This document shows, one piece after another, positions 53,242 through 61,686 of a stretch of DNA of 64,000 bases. The position numbers were made by a program, and so were the translations under genes. Each line of letters begins with the position of its first letter. Positions within the stretch are counted from its first letter, which is position 1. The stretch lies in assembly GCA_965223355.1 (NCBI GenBank), contig CBDCWE010000003.1, forward strand, positions 868,001 to 932,000, read 5' to 3'. Source of the stretch: Tectiglobus sp965223355. Its GTDB lineage: Bacteria; Pseudomonadota; Alphaproteobacteria; Rhizobiales; Hyphomicrobiaceae. Below the pieces are notes generated by a model that saw only the letters and a program-made list of their open reading frames with translations, was not told the origin of the DNA and made no database searches.

Positions 53242-54225
53242 ATGCGAATTTTCTGCATAACCGTTGTTAAAAATGAAGCCGACGTGATCGGCCAAACAAT
53301 CGAGCACGCACGTCATTGGTCGGACGGTATTTTTGTCGCCGATAACGGATCCGACGACGGCACCGCGGACGTCGTGCGGGTTCTGTCGGAACGCCATGAC
53401 AATATCCATTTTCTTGGGGTTTTCGACGTTGCATTTACCGATGCTATTCGCGGCGAAATTTTCGCGCATGTGCCCGACGTTTCACGGACGGGCGACTGGT
53501 GGTGCCGGCTGGATGGCGATGAGTTTTACATTGACGACCCACGCCAGTTCATCGCCGCCCTGCCTGATGATGTCGATAGTATTTGGGGCGGCTGTTATCA
53601 GTTCTATTTTACGGACCTGGATTATCTGCGCTACTGCGAGGATCCGATCGGCTTCGAACAGATGCCGGTGATGGATCGTCTGCGCCATTATCAAGGCAAC
53701 CGGGCGGAGATGAAATTCGTCAAGCACACGCCTTACTTCCATTGGCCGACCGATCAGCCGTGGCCGGTTTACACGCTGAACCCGGCCGACAGGTACATCC
53801 GGTTTCGACATTATCAACACCGTTCGCGTGCGCAAATCGAGAAGCGACTTGGCATTCGCCTTGGCGTCCTGCACAGGACCAACGCCACCGTGGTCCCGCA
53901 TGTCGTCAACAACCCGCAAACGCGGGAGCTTCAGCTTCGGATCGGGCTCGATCCCGACCTGCCGATGGAAAGCAGTGACTTTCGCGTTGTCATCAAGGAC
54001 CACAGGAAGCTGGACTATCTCAGTGACGACGACTGGTGTGCGCCGCATCACACCATGCCCCGAATAACATTGAAACCCGATTGGCAACCGTTGTGGTTGT
54101 CCCTGTCGCTCGCGCAGCTCGGCTATCACGCACGCAAGTTGGCGCGCAAGTACCGCGATCGGGTTCGTGCGATTTGCCGCCCGTCAGGCAAGAACCGGAT
54201 TAATGCGCCACCATATGCACATTAA
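53242..54225 (+). CDS. Glycosyltransferase family 2-like protein
   Basis: This 327-aa protein begins with the GT-A start MRIFCITVVKNEADVIGQTI. It has a donor-site ADNGSDDGTADVV and a metal-binding-like CRLDGDEFYID (DxD region near residue 96). It lacks clear transmembrane segments. Such proteins add sugars to polysaccharides or glycolipids, but there is no polysaccharide cluster nearby, so the acceptor is unknown. ATG 53242 is favoured (GAAGAAACGAG upstream) over TTG 53224. Confidence 0.85.
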   Translation: MRIFCITVVKNEADVIGQTIEHARHWSDGIFVADNGSDDGTADVVRVLSERHDNIHFLGVFDVAFTDAIRGEIFAHVPDVSRTGDWWCRLDGDEFYIDDPRQFIAALPDDVDSIWGGCYQFYFTDLDYLRYCEDPIGFEQMPVMDRLRHYQGNRAEMKFVKHTPYFHWPTDQPWPVYTLNPADRYIRFRHYQHRSRAQIEKRLGIRLGVLHRTNATVVPHVVNNPQTRELQLRIGLDPDLPMESSDFRVVIKDHRKLDYLSDDDWCAPHHTMPRITLKPDWQPLWLSLSLAQLGYHARKLARKYRDRVRAICRPSGKNRINAPPYAH

Positions 54226-54354
54226 AGGGAAAGCATTTTGTATCTGTCACATTTAATCATGCAACTTTTCGCAAACCCTATCGTTTTACATCTTATACCG
54301 CCCGAGCTTAACAATCGACGCACTTCTCCGGAGCTTCTTTGAGCGCCGGCAAGG

Positions 54355-54407
54355 CTCGGCCGCCTCAAGCCCATGACGTGTGTCAATTCATAGCTGCGGC
54401 GGTATGA
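54355..54407 (+). repeat. Family E repeat, copy 1
   Basis: GGCCGCCTCAAGCCCATGAC, then CAATTCATAGCTG and GGCGGTATGAGGCC. The same sequence occurs at 56269-56321; together they flank the TPP enzyme gene as direct repeats. Confidence 0.85.
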
Positions 54408-54416
54408 GGCCACGAT

Positions 54417-54534
54417 CGCAGCGCCCTTAGCCAATCGCCGCGTTGCGGCGATCCTTGAGGGGCTTGTCCGCCCCTCAAACACCCCGACCAGGGGACGATC
54501 CCCTGGACCGCAAACTGGTTCAGAGACTCCTTAG
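54417..54534 (-). repeat. Family A multi-hairpin element, copy 7
   Basis: Inverted, truncated at the left, with hairpins ATCGCCGCG..GCGGCGAT, GAGGGGC..GCCCCTC and CCAGGGGA..TCCCCTGG; the right end is CCTTAG at 54529-54534. The adjacent GCGATGATCTAG (54558-54569) looks like a remnant of a family B end and contains the stop of the TPP enzyme gene. Confidence 0.9.
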
Positions 54535-54566
54535 GGTCGATCCCATAGACCCAGAGCGGCGATGAT

Positions 54567-56219
54567 CTAGCGACGTGCCGACGCGCGCACCAGCAACTCC
54601 CACGGGCTCGCTTCTTCCTCCGGATCGACGACGACTTCGATCAGGGCCGGCTTGTCAGCGGCGATCGCCTGACGCAATGCCGGGCGCAGGGTCTCAGGAC
54701 TGTCGACGCGGTAGCCCTGAACGGCGAAGCTTTGAGCAAGGTCCATGAAATCCGGATTGCGCAGGGTGGTGGCAATCGAGCGGCCCGAATAGAGCCGCTT
54801 CTGATCGCGCCGAACGTTGCCGTAGCCTGAATTGTTGAACACCACGGCAATGACGCCGATATCCTCCTGTACGGCCGTTGCCAATTCCTGAACGGCGAAC
54901 ATGAAACCGCCGTCACCCAGGATCGAGAGCACCGTCTTGCCGGGATTGGCCACCTTCACGCCAAGCGCGGTCGGATATCCGTAACCGAGCGTGCCTTGAT
55001 ACCCGCAGGTCACATAGGTGCGTGGTTCATAAGCGTGCCAGCCGAAGTAGCCGGTGTAGACGACCTGGCAAAGATCATCGACGAAAAAGCCGTCGCGCGG
55101 CAGCTCGTCACGCAGAACACCGAGGTAGGCCATTTGCGGCTGCACGGCCTGGATCCGGTCGTGCACCGCCGCGCGGGCATCCCTGATGCGCTTGGCGGTG
55201 CCGGTCTTAGCCTTGACGTTGGAGAGCGCCCGCAGCACGGCGCGGGTGCCGTCATCGGCATCGGCAACTATCGGGACATGCGGTTTGAGGCGCCGCATCT
55301 CGGCCGCATCGATATCGATGCGGATTACGTGCGGCGGCGCCTCGGTGCGGTGGATCATGCGTTGCATGCCCGTCCAGCGCATGTATTGAAGCTCGAGACG
55401 GGTGCCGATCCCGATCAATACGTCGATGTCGGGCCAAAGTTCGTAAGCCGCGACGATGTCCATCGACAGACGGTGGTCGCCGGGTACTACGCCCTTGCCG
55501 CTGCGATGGGAGACGACCGGGCAGTTGAGCCTTTCGGCCAGTTCCAAAACCGCCTCACCGGCGTGCTGGGCACCGCCGCCAACCATAATCATCGCCCGTT
55601 TGGCGCGGGCGATATACTTCGCTGCAACCGCAATCGCCATCGGGTCGATCGCCGGCGCGGCGTCGGGCTTCACTTTCTTCGGCGCCGGCAATTCGGCGGC
55701 CATGGTCATCGTGTCCCAGCACATTTCCACCGCCACCGGTCCCTGCCGACCCGATGTCATCGTGCGCCAGGCCTCGGCAAACGTACGATGGGCATCTTGT
55801 GGATGCTCGATCCGATAGGCGGCCTTGATGAAGGTTGAAAGCATCGTTTGTTGATCGGCGAGTTCGTGCAGGTGGCCGCGCTCACGCCCGAGAAACTCCG
55901 ATGGCACCTGTCCCGTTAGGCACAGGATCGGGGCATTGACCCCCATGGCGGTACAGAGCGCCGCGCCGGTGTTGAGCACGCCGGGCCCGGGCACGACGGA
56001 ATAGACGCTCGGCCGGCCTGTCGACTTGGCATAGCCAAGCGCCATATAGGCCGTGGCCTGCTCGTGGCGCGCTGAAACGGTTCGGATCTTGTTAGCGTTG
56101 CGTGCCAGCGCATCGAAGATCGGGTAGGTCTGCACGCCCGGCAGGCCGAACACGGTGTCGACGCCGTTGGCGATCAGATTGGCGACGATATGGTCGCCGG
56201 CGTTCATTTTCTCGCTCAT
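54567..56219 (-). CDS. Thiamine pyrophosphate-dependent enzyme, acetolactate synthase-like
   Basis: This 550-aa enzyme has the three-domain plan of the AHAS/benzoylformate decarboxylase superfamily. The catalytic Glu is in SARHEQATAYMA near residue 54, the central domain carries GGGAQHAGEAV, and the TPP motif is GDGGFMFAVQELATAV with NNSGYG about 27 residues later. It has no adjacent small regulatory subunit, so it is more likely a catabolic carboligase or decarboxylase than biosynthetic IlvB. ATG 56219 is preferred; TTG 56225 and ATG 56207 are alternatives. The stop is part of a CTAG. Confidence 0.88.
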   Translation of the reverse strand: MSEKMNAGDHIVANLIANGVDTVFGLPGVQTYPIFDALARNANKIRTVSARHEQATAYMALGYAKSTGRPSVYSVVPGPGVLNTGAALCTAMGVNAPILCLTGQVPSEFLGRERGHLHELADQQTMLSTFIKAAYRIEHPQDAHRTFAEAWRTMTSGRQGPVAVEMCWDTMTMAAELPAPKKVKPDAAPAIDPMAIAVAAKYIARAKRAMIMVGGGAQHAGEAVLELAERLNCPVVSHRSGKGVVPGDHRLSMDIVAAYELWPDIDVLIGIGTRLELQYMRWTGMQRMIHRTEAPPHVIRIDIDAAEMRRLKPHVPIVADADDGTRAVLRALSNVKAKTGTAKRIRDARAAVHDRIQAVQPQMAYLGVLRDELPRDGFFVDDLCQVVYTGYFGWHAYEPRTYVTCGYQGTLGYGYPTALGVKVANPGKTVLSILGDGGFMFAVQELATAVQEDIGVIAVVFNNSGYGNVRRDQKRLYSGRSIATTLRNPDFMDLAQSFAVQGYRVDSPETLRPALRQAIAADKPALIEVVVDPEEEASPWELLVRASARR

Positions 56220-56268
56220 GATCAAACTGCCTTGCGCTGCTGCTGCTGCCGACCGCGCCTGCCAGGCC

Positions 56269-56321
56269 CGGCCGCCTCAAGCCCATGACGGGTGCCAATT
56301 CATAGCTGGGGCGGTATGAGG
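56269..56321 (+). repeat. Family E repeat, copy 2
   Basis: Second copy of the 53-bp repeat, on the upstream side of the TPP enzyme gene, in the same orientation. No gene is seen between here and 56545. Confidence 0.85.
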
Positions 56322-56544
56322 CCGCAAACGCATAAATCCGGGCGCATTGGCGCCGGTTTGGCCAAGATTGAGCAAGGCGCGGTGCCGAGAATCGACTGGT
56401 TGCCCGCTCACGTGGCGCAACGCATAAGATCCCAGCGCCAAACCGGTGTCCGCAGGAGATCACCTGTTGGCTTAGCTACGGTGCGCAAGGCTTTGAAAAT
56501 GAACCACATTGTCTACATCCTCGCGTCCGGCATCGCACCGAAGG

Positions 56545-56688
56545 CGCTCAGATTTGGCCCTGGTGCCGGCCGTTGCGGCGGCCTCATGATGCGCCGCATC
56601 ACCGATCGCGCCTTGGGGCCACCGCGCCTTGGCACAGACCAAATCTGGGCGTCTGAATACGCTTTTTTTAAGTGATTGAGACCACTAG
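56545..56688 (+). repeat. Family C repeat, copy 2
   Basis: About 144 bp nearly identical to 32476-32619, ending GTGATTGAGACCACTAG. The CTA is the complement of the aminotransferase TAG stop. Confidence 0.85.
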
Positions 56689-58079
56689 CCCTGCAGTTGG
56701 TGGCCCAGTTCTGTCTTGATCCAGTCGGTTGCCCGATTCAGGGCTCGTTCAAGGGCATCGAAGGCTTCGTTGATGCCGCCTTCATCGATGATCAACGGCG
56801 GGCAGAGGCCGATCGTGTCACCGCCAACGGCGCGACAGATCAAGCCTTCCTCCTCGGCCAGCGCCGCGACCTTGGCGCCGACGCCATCCTTCGGGCTGAA
56901 GCTCGCTTTGGTCGCCTTGTTCTGCACCAGCTCGATGCCGCAAATCAGACCCGTGCCCCGGGTTTCACCAACCAAAGGATGATCGTCCAATGCCGCCAGC
57001 CGGGCAGCGAATGTCGGTGCAACCTTGCGGACATGGCCGACGATATCGATACGCTCGTAGATTTCGAGGGTCTTGACGGCAACCGCGCAGGCCACAGGGT
57101 GGCCGGAATAGGTGAAACCGTGGGCGAACATGCCGATCTTCTCGCTCTCGCCGAGAAGGGCGTCATAAACCTTGTCGGAGACCGTCACGGCGCCGAGCGG
57201 CACATAGGCGGACGTGATCGCCTTGGCCATCGAAACCGTGTCCGGCTCGATGTTGAAGGTTTGGCTGCCGAACCAGTTGCCGGTGCGCCCGAAGCCGCAA
57301 ATCACTTCATCGGCAATGAACGCGATATCGTGCTGCTTCAGCACGGCCTGGATCTTCTCGAAGTAGGTCTTGGGCGGCAGGATGACGCCGCCGGCGCCTT
57401 GAATCGGTTCGGCGATGAAAGCGGCAATCGTTTCAGGGTTCTCGCGCTCTATCAGGTCTGCCAGATTGCCTGCCAGGCGACTTGCGAACTCTTCCTCGGT
57501 CTCGCCGGGCTCGGCATTACGCCAGTGGTGCGGACAGTCGACATGAAGGAAACCGGGCAGCGGTATGTCGAAGTCGGCGTGGAACACCGGTAGTCCGGTC
57601 AGACTTGCAGCGGCGATTGTCACGCCATGGTAGCCGCGCTGGCGTCCGATGATCTTCTTCTTGTTCGGCTTGCCGCGCGCATTGTTGTAGTACCAGGCTA
57701 GCTTGATCTGGGTGTCGTTGGCCTCGCTGCCGGAGCAGGTAAAGAACACTTTCGACGTTGGCGCCGGCACGAGTTCTTTCAGTTTCTCTGCGAGTTCGAT
57801 CGCCGGCTCGTGGCTACGGCTGCCGAACAAGTGGGTGAAGGAGAGCTTGGCCATCTGTTCGCGGGCGGCTTCGACGAGTTCGCCATTTCCGTAGCCGAGC
57901 CCTGTGCACCAAAGTCCGGCCAGGCCCTCGATATATTTCTTGCCGTTGGAGTCCCAGACGTGAACACCTTCCGCACGCTCGAGGATCAGCGGGCCGCGCT
58001 GGCGGTGGGTCGCGAGATTGGTCGTTGGGTGGAGCAGCGCGTCGACGTCGCGCATTTCGTAGTTGGTCAGCTGTGTCAT
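56685..58079 (-). CDS. Class III aminotransferase (omega-amino acid:pyruvate type)
   Basis: This 464-aa PLP enzyme transfers an amino group from an omega-amino acid or amine to a keto acid. The fold-type I motifs include FTCSGSEANDTQIKLA near residue 120, DEVICGFGRTGNWFGSQ near residue 258 and the PLP Lys in VSMAKAITSAYVPLGAV. The C-terminal VGETRGTGLICGIELV is typical of this class. GAGG lies 7 bp before ATG 58079. Substrates could include taurine, beta-alanine or polyamine-derived amines. The TAG stop is a family C boundary. Confidence 0.94.
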   Translation of the reverse strand: MTQLTNYEMRDVDALLHPTTNLATHRQRGPLILERAEGVHVWDSNGKKYIEGLAGLWCTGLGYGNGELVEAAREQMAKLSFTHLFGSRSHEPAIELAEKLKELVPAPTSKVFFTCSGSEANDTQIKLAWYYNNARGKPNKKKIIGRQRGYHGVTIAAASLTGLPVFHADFDIPLPGFLHVDCPHHWRNAEPGETEEEFASRLAGNLADLIERENPETIAAFIAEPIQGAGGVILPPKTYFEKIQAVLKQHDIAFIADEVICGFGRTGNWFGSQTFNIEPDTVSMAKAITSAYVPLGAVTVSDKVYDALLGESEKIGMFAHGFTYSGHPVACAVAVKTLEIYERIDIVGHVRKVAPTFAARLAALDDHPLVGETRGTGLICGIELVQNKATKASFSPKDGVGAKVAALAEEEGLICRAVGGDTIGLCPPLIIDEGGINEAFDALERALNRATDWIKTELGHQLQG

Positions 58080-58245
58080 CGGGCAACCTCGATCTTGCAC
58101 TTGCCACATTTGGCGTTGAATTCATTTTCCGGTATGGGACCACATTGGGCAGCATCTGTCACGCACGCTTAGTCGACCAGGCTGTCGGTGGGGCGTTGCG
58201 GTCACTGAAATTCACAGCAATCCCGATTGATGGCGGGGGCAGGCT

Positions 58246-59058
58246 ATGAGGGATCAGGCACGCGCAATTTCGTCGAGCGTCTGGACAGTTCGTCTGGCAT
58301 TGTTGTCGTTGGCAATATTGTTGCTGACAATTCTGTTCCATCGCCTCCTTGGCATGAGCACCCTGGTGGCCCTCAATCTCTTTCGATTGTCGTTTGCAGG
58401 CGCACTACTCGTTCTTTTGATCGGACTGTTTGCCTTGGTCAGGATCTGGCAACGGGGTTGGCGCGGTGGTTCAAATGCCGTTGCGGGGATGGTGATCGCG
58501 CTGGCGATACTGGCCTGGCCCGCGAGTCTGCTGCCGACCTTGCAGCGCTATCCGGCGATCAACGATATCACGACCGATCTGCAAAATCCGCCGCAGTTCG
58601 TCCATCTGGGACGGGTGCGCCCGCGCGGTGCAAATCCGATCACCTATCCCGGTAAGGCGTTTGGTGATCTGCAACGCGCGGCTTATGGCGATCTTGGCCC
58701 GGTGCGGGTTGAGCGCTCTGCGACCGAGACCCTGGAATTGGCACGACTGGCGCTCAGGAAGCTGCACATGACGATCCTCGCAGAGGTGCCGGTCGACACA
58801 AAGGGTGGCGGCTGGGGTCAAATTGAAGCGGTCGATCGGACCTTGGTGCTGGGGTTTTACGATGACGTTGCCGTACGTGTCACGCGCATAAGCGGCGGCG
58901 CACTCGTCGATGTGCGATCGGCATCGCGATTCGGGCGGTCCGATTTTGGTCGAAATGCGCAGCGTATCCGTGAGTTCCATAGCGAACTCGCAAATCAAAT
59001 TCGGGCATCGGTTCCCGGCGTCCGGTACGCGCCTAGGCGACAGACAAAGCGGAAGTGA
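58246..59058 (+). CDS. DUF1499 domain membrane protein
   Basis: This 270-aa protein has three N-terminal hydrophobic segments (residues about 13-34, 42-66 and 78-100) and a C-terminal soluble domain of the DUF1499 type (VRVERSATETLELARLALRK, then ADVPVDT..GQIEAVDRTLVLGFYDDVAVRV and VRSASRFGRSDFGRNAQRI). Its function is not known. GGCGGGGGCAGG precedes the ATG. It is convergent with and overlaps the 3' end of the MBL gene by 26 bp. Confidence 0.88.
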   Translation: MRDQARAISSSVWTVRLALLSLAILLLTILFHRLLGMSTLVALNLFRLSFAGALLVLLIGLFALVRIWQRGWRGGSNAVAGMVIALAILAWPASLLPTLQRYPAINDITTDLQNPPQFVHLGRVRPRGANPITYPGKAFGDLQRAAYGDLGPVRVERSATETLELARLALRKLHMTILAEVPVDTKGGGWGQIEAVDRTLVLGFYDDVAVRVTRISGGALVDVRSASRFGRSDFGRNAQRIREFHSELANQIRASVPGVRYAPRRQTKRK

Positions 59059-59944
59059 AGGTGATCGGCGTCTCGGCGTTGATGGTGTTGCGCGCCGCCA
59101 TGTGTTCGATGTGCGCCAGGACGGAGAACGAGGCCGCCTTGACCAGGCGCGGATCGAGATCTCTGTAGACCTGGGCGACGACCTCTTCGATGTTGCGGCG
59201 GCCGTGTTTGATCGCTGCCAGAATGGCCTGTTCGCGGACCCTGCGGTGGACGAGGTAGGCCTTGGCGAAGCGTTGGGGATCGCCGATCCGGCCGCCGTGT
59301 CCGGGGAAATAGACGGTGTCCTTGCGATCGAGCAGCAACGTTAGGGAGGCCAGATAGTCGGCCATGTTGCCTTCCGGCGGTGCAATGACACTGGTGTTCC
59401 AGCCCATTACGTGGTCACCGGAAAACAAGACGCCGGTGCCATCGAGCTGGAAACTCAGGTGATCGGGCGCGTGGCCGGGCGTGAACACGCTGGTCAGGCT
59501 CCAGTCGCTGCCGACGACGCTGTCACCATCGCGCAATCGGATATCCGGGGTGAAGGTTTCATCGAAGAATTCATCGCCGGCGGGGCTCAACCGGGTTTCA
59601 CCGGGTTGGCGTGCGGGGCTGCGCCCAAAGCCGCAGACTCTGGCGCCGGTGGCCGCAGCCAATCGCGGCAGGCCGTCGATATGATCGCGATGGGTGTGGG
59701 TGACCAAGATATGGCTGACGGTATGGCCCGCAACCGCCCGCATGATGGCATCGAAATGCGCATCATCCTCGGGACCGGGATCGATCAAGGCGCGGTCGCC
59801 ACTGCTGCCGACAATATAGGTGTTGGTGCCCTTGAACGTGAAGACGCTTGGATTGTTGGCAACGATCCGTTGCACGCCCGGCACAAGCTCGCGCGCCTCG
59901 CCGTAGGCAAAATCCATGTCGGTCCTGAAATCAATGTCGCTCAT
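59033..59944 (-). CDS. Metallo-beta-lactamase fold hydrolase
   Basis: This 303-aa protein has the MBL metal motif HTHRDHIDG near residues 83-91, further ligands in TPGHAPDHLSF and FSGDHVMGW, and a winged-helix-like C-terminus, as in LACTB2/YcbL-type hydrolases. It begins after a 25-residue leader (MSDIDFRTDMDFAYG). The fold covers lactonases, nucleases and glyoxalases; substrate unassigned. ATG 59944 has AGGAA 11 bp upstream; a longer in-frame extension is not supported. Confidence 0.92.
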   Translation of the reverse strand: MSDIDFRTDMDFAYGEARELVPGVQRIVANNPSVFTFKGTNTYIVGSSGDRALIDPGPEDDAHFDAIMRAVAGHTVSHILVTHTHRDHIDGLPRLAAATGARVCGFGRSPARQPGETRLSPAGDEFFDETFTPDIRLRDGDSVVGSDWSLTSVFTPGHAPDHLSFQLDGTGVLFSGDHVMGWNTSVIAPPEGNMADYLASLTLLLDRKDTVYFPGHGGRIGDPQRFAKAYLVHRRVREQAILAAIKHGRRNIEEVVAQVYRDLDPRLVKAASFSVLAHIEHMAARNTINAETPITFTSALSVA

Positions 59945-60110
59945 CGGGCGCCGGTTCCTTTTCGTCTGTGTTGCCGGCAAGCTTAGCAGGTCCGGGCTGT
60001 GAATGAACAGGTACCGGCGGGGCGCAAGCTGTTGGTGCCGGCAGATCACCAGGTCGCGATCCGAGCGAGCGGGTCTCTGCCGATGCAGACGCCTGACGAG
60101 CAGCACTGAT

Positions 60111-61463
60111 CTAAAAGCGCACCCAGACTGCCACGCGTGCGGTCGCCGGCAGACTTTGCAGGGCCCGTCGACCGAGTTCGAACTCAAGCCCTGCGATCGG
60201 TGCGCGCTGTGCGAGTTCGACGGTTGAGTGCCAGCCTTTGGTGGTCCCCGCCACACGCTGAACCATCCCGCCATTGGGTCTACCGGCAAACCGGATGTTG
60301 AGCTTGGCCCGCTTCATTGCGCCACTGGCACCTGTCACGCGCAGCTCACCAAAGCCGCCGCGATTGCGGGCAACGGGAAGCCGGCCGCCGGATCGCGCGA
60401 GATATTGCCCTTCGCGTGCTGCCAGCAGCAGCCAGCCATCGTTCAAGCGTGCGCCTTCGCTGGTTGGCAATAGCCAGTGATCGGCCAGTGTCGCGTAGAG
60501 CTGGATACGGATACCGCGCCGTCGAATGCCGTCGACGGGGCGATGATTGAATAGCACCGATCGAACGAAGCGCTTCGGGTCGATGGCGATCCGGCGCGAC
60601 GTCGTATTGCGAAACAGTGAGACGCCGAACCGCGCGCTTGCACGTGTTTCGTCATCGTAGGTGATGGCGACGTTCTCCAGGAACAGATTGGCGCCGGTCG
60701 GGCGCAAGCGCAGTTGCGCGAACTTGGCGAGCGGCTTGTCGAAAACGATCTGGCTTTGCGTGGCCTGGGCCTCGATCGGGAGCGCGCCGATCAACACGGT
60801 GGCGCCGTTCGTTGGTTGTCCGAGCACCACCGCAGACAAGTGCTTTGCCTCGTTGGCAGCTGTTGCAGTGTTGGCGATGCGGCGTCGCGTGCCGTGTTTG
60901 CCCGGTTCGTCCGGTTCGCCCGCTCGGCGGTTGTCCGTTTCATGGTCGAGCGACCTGGCGTTGGCGTCCTTCGTTGCGGCCGCCTGCTGCGCTTTGGCGT
61001 CCGTCTTGCGAGCGGGAATTGGTGCCAATTCGCCTGACGTGTTGCTAACATCTGCATCGCCGGGTCTGCGTTGCATATCGTCATCGTCTTGGAGACCGAG
61101 GATCTCGACCCGGATGCGGTGGCGCCGCGGTGCGCTAATATCGGGAACGAGGACGATCTGCTTGACAAACTTGCCGGGTGCAGGAACGTCGATGACCGCC
61201 GACGTTTGCCCGCTGAGCAGCCTGATGCGTCGGCGTACCGGTTGGGTCTGGCCGTCGCCGTAGACAACGCGCACGCTCGAAAACGTCATCCTGCGCCCGC
61301 GCGTTCTGATCTTCAGTCCGCGCACGAAACGCAACGGCCGGGTCAGGTCGATGCGTTGAATTTGACCGCGAAAGACAAAGTCCCCGGCTGCGATTTGGCG
61401 CCAGCTTTCCGCCGCCATCGCGCCAACGGTTGGCGCCATACAGCAAACCAGCGCCCAGATCAC
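60111..61463 (-). CDS. Secreted protein of unknown function with two similar beta modules
   Basis: This 450-aa protein starts at GTG 61463 with a signal peptide (MIWALVCCMAPTVGAMAAES) after AGAGGGG. It has two similar modules: FSSVRVVYGDGQTQPVRRRI then FVKQIVLVPDISAPRRHRIRV, and LENVAITYDDETRASARFGV then FVRSVLFNHRPVDGIRRRGI. A Lys/Arg/Asp-rich linker separates them. The first module resembles DUF2541-like beta domains in outline. The C-terminal 100 residues form a third Gly-rich part. No family name or function is assigned. Confidence 0.7.
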   Translation of the reverse strand: MIWALVCCMAPTVGAMAAESWRQIAAGDFVFRGQIQRIDLTRPLRFVRGLKIRTRGRRMTFSSVRVVYGDGQTQPVRRRIRLLSGQTSAVIDVPAPGKFVKQIVLVPDISAPRRHRIRVEILGLQDDDDMQRRPGDADVSNTSGELAPIPARKTDAKAQQAAATKDANARSLDHETDNRRAGEPDEPGKHGTRRRIANTATAANEAKHLSAVVLGQPTNGATVLIGALPIEAQATQSQIVFDKPLAKFAQLRLRPTGANLFLENVAITYDDETRASARFGVSLFRNTTSRRIAIDPKRFVRSVLFNHRPVDGIRRRGIRIQLYATLADHWLLPTSEGARLNDGWLLLAAREGQYLARSGGRLPVARNRGGFGELRVTGASGAMKRAKLNIRFAGRPNGGMVQRVAGTTKGWHSTVELAQRAPIAGLEFELGRRALQSLPATARVAVWVRF

Positions 61464-61686
61464 GAACGCCCCTCTGTGCCTGGCGGCCTCCGGTGGCACT
61501 ACCGACCCGATGGTGACAGACCTTCGCGCGATCGCCGGCGACTGTGGCGCGCGCCGTGGTGGGGTACTGAAACGTCGGCCAGATTGCAATCGGCTGGGGC
61601 CCGGCATAGCATCCGCTCCAAATACTGCGCGGCGTGTTTGATTTCGAGCACACGCCGAGGACGTCAATAGAATTAGGAATCGACCA

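Noticed and set aside
7119..54534. CRISPR array or REP/ERIC repeats
   Set aside because: Copies are single, dispersed, in both orientations and lack regular spacers or cas genes; sequences do not match the known REP or ERIC consensus.
54567..58079. TPP enzyme plus aminotransferase as a taurine or sulfoacetaldehyde pathway
   Set aside because: The TPP enzyme lacks the look of sulfoacetaldehyde acetyltransferase, there is no sulfonate transporter or phosphotransacetylase nearby, and the two genes are separated by repeats. Proximity alone is insufficient.
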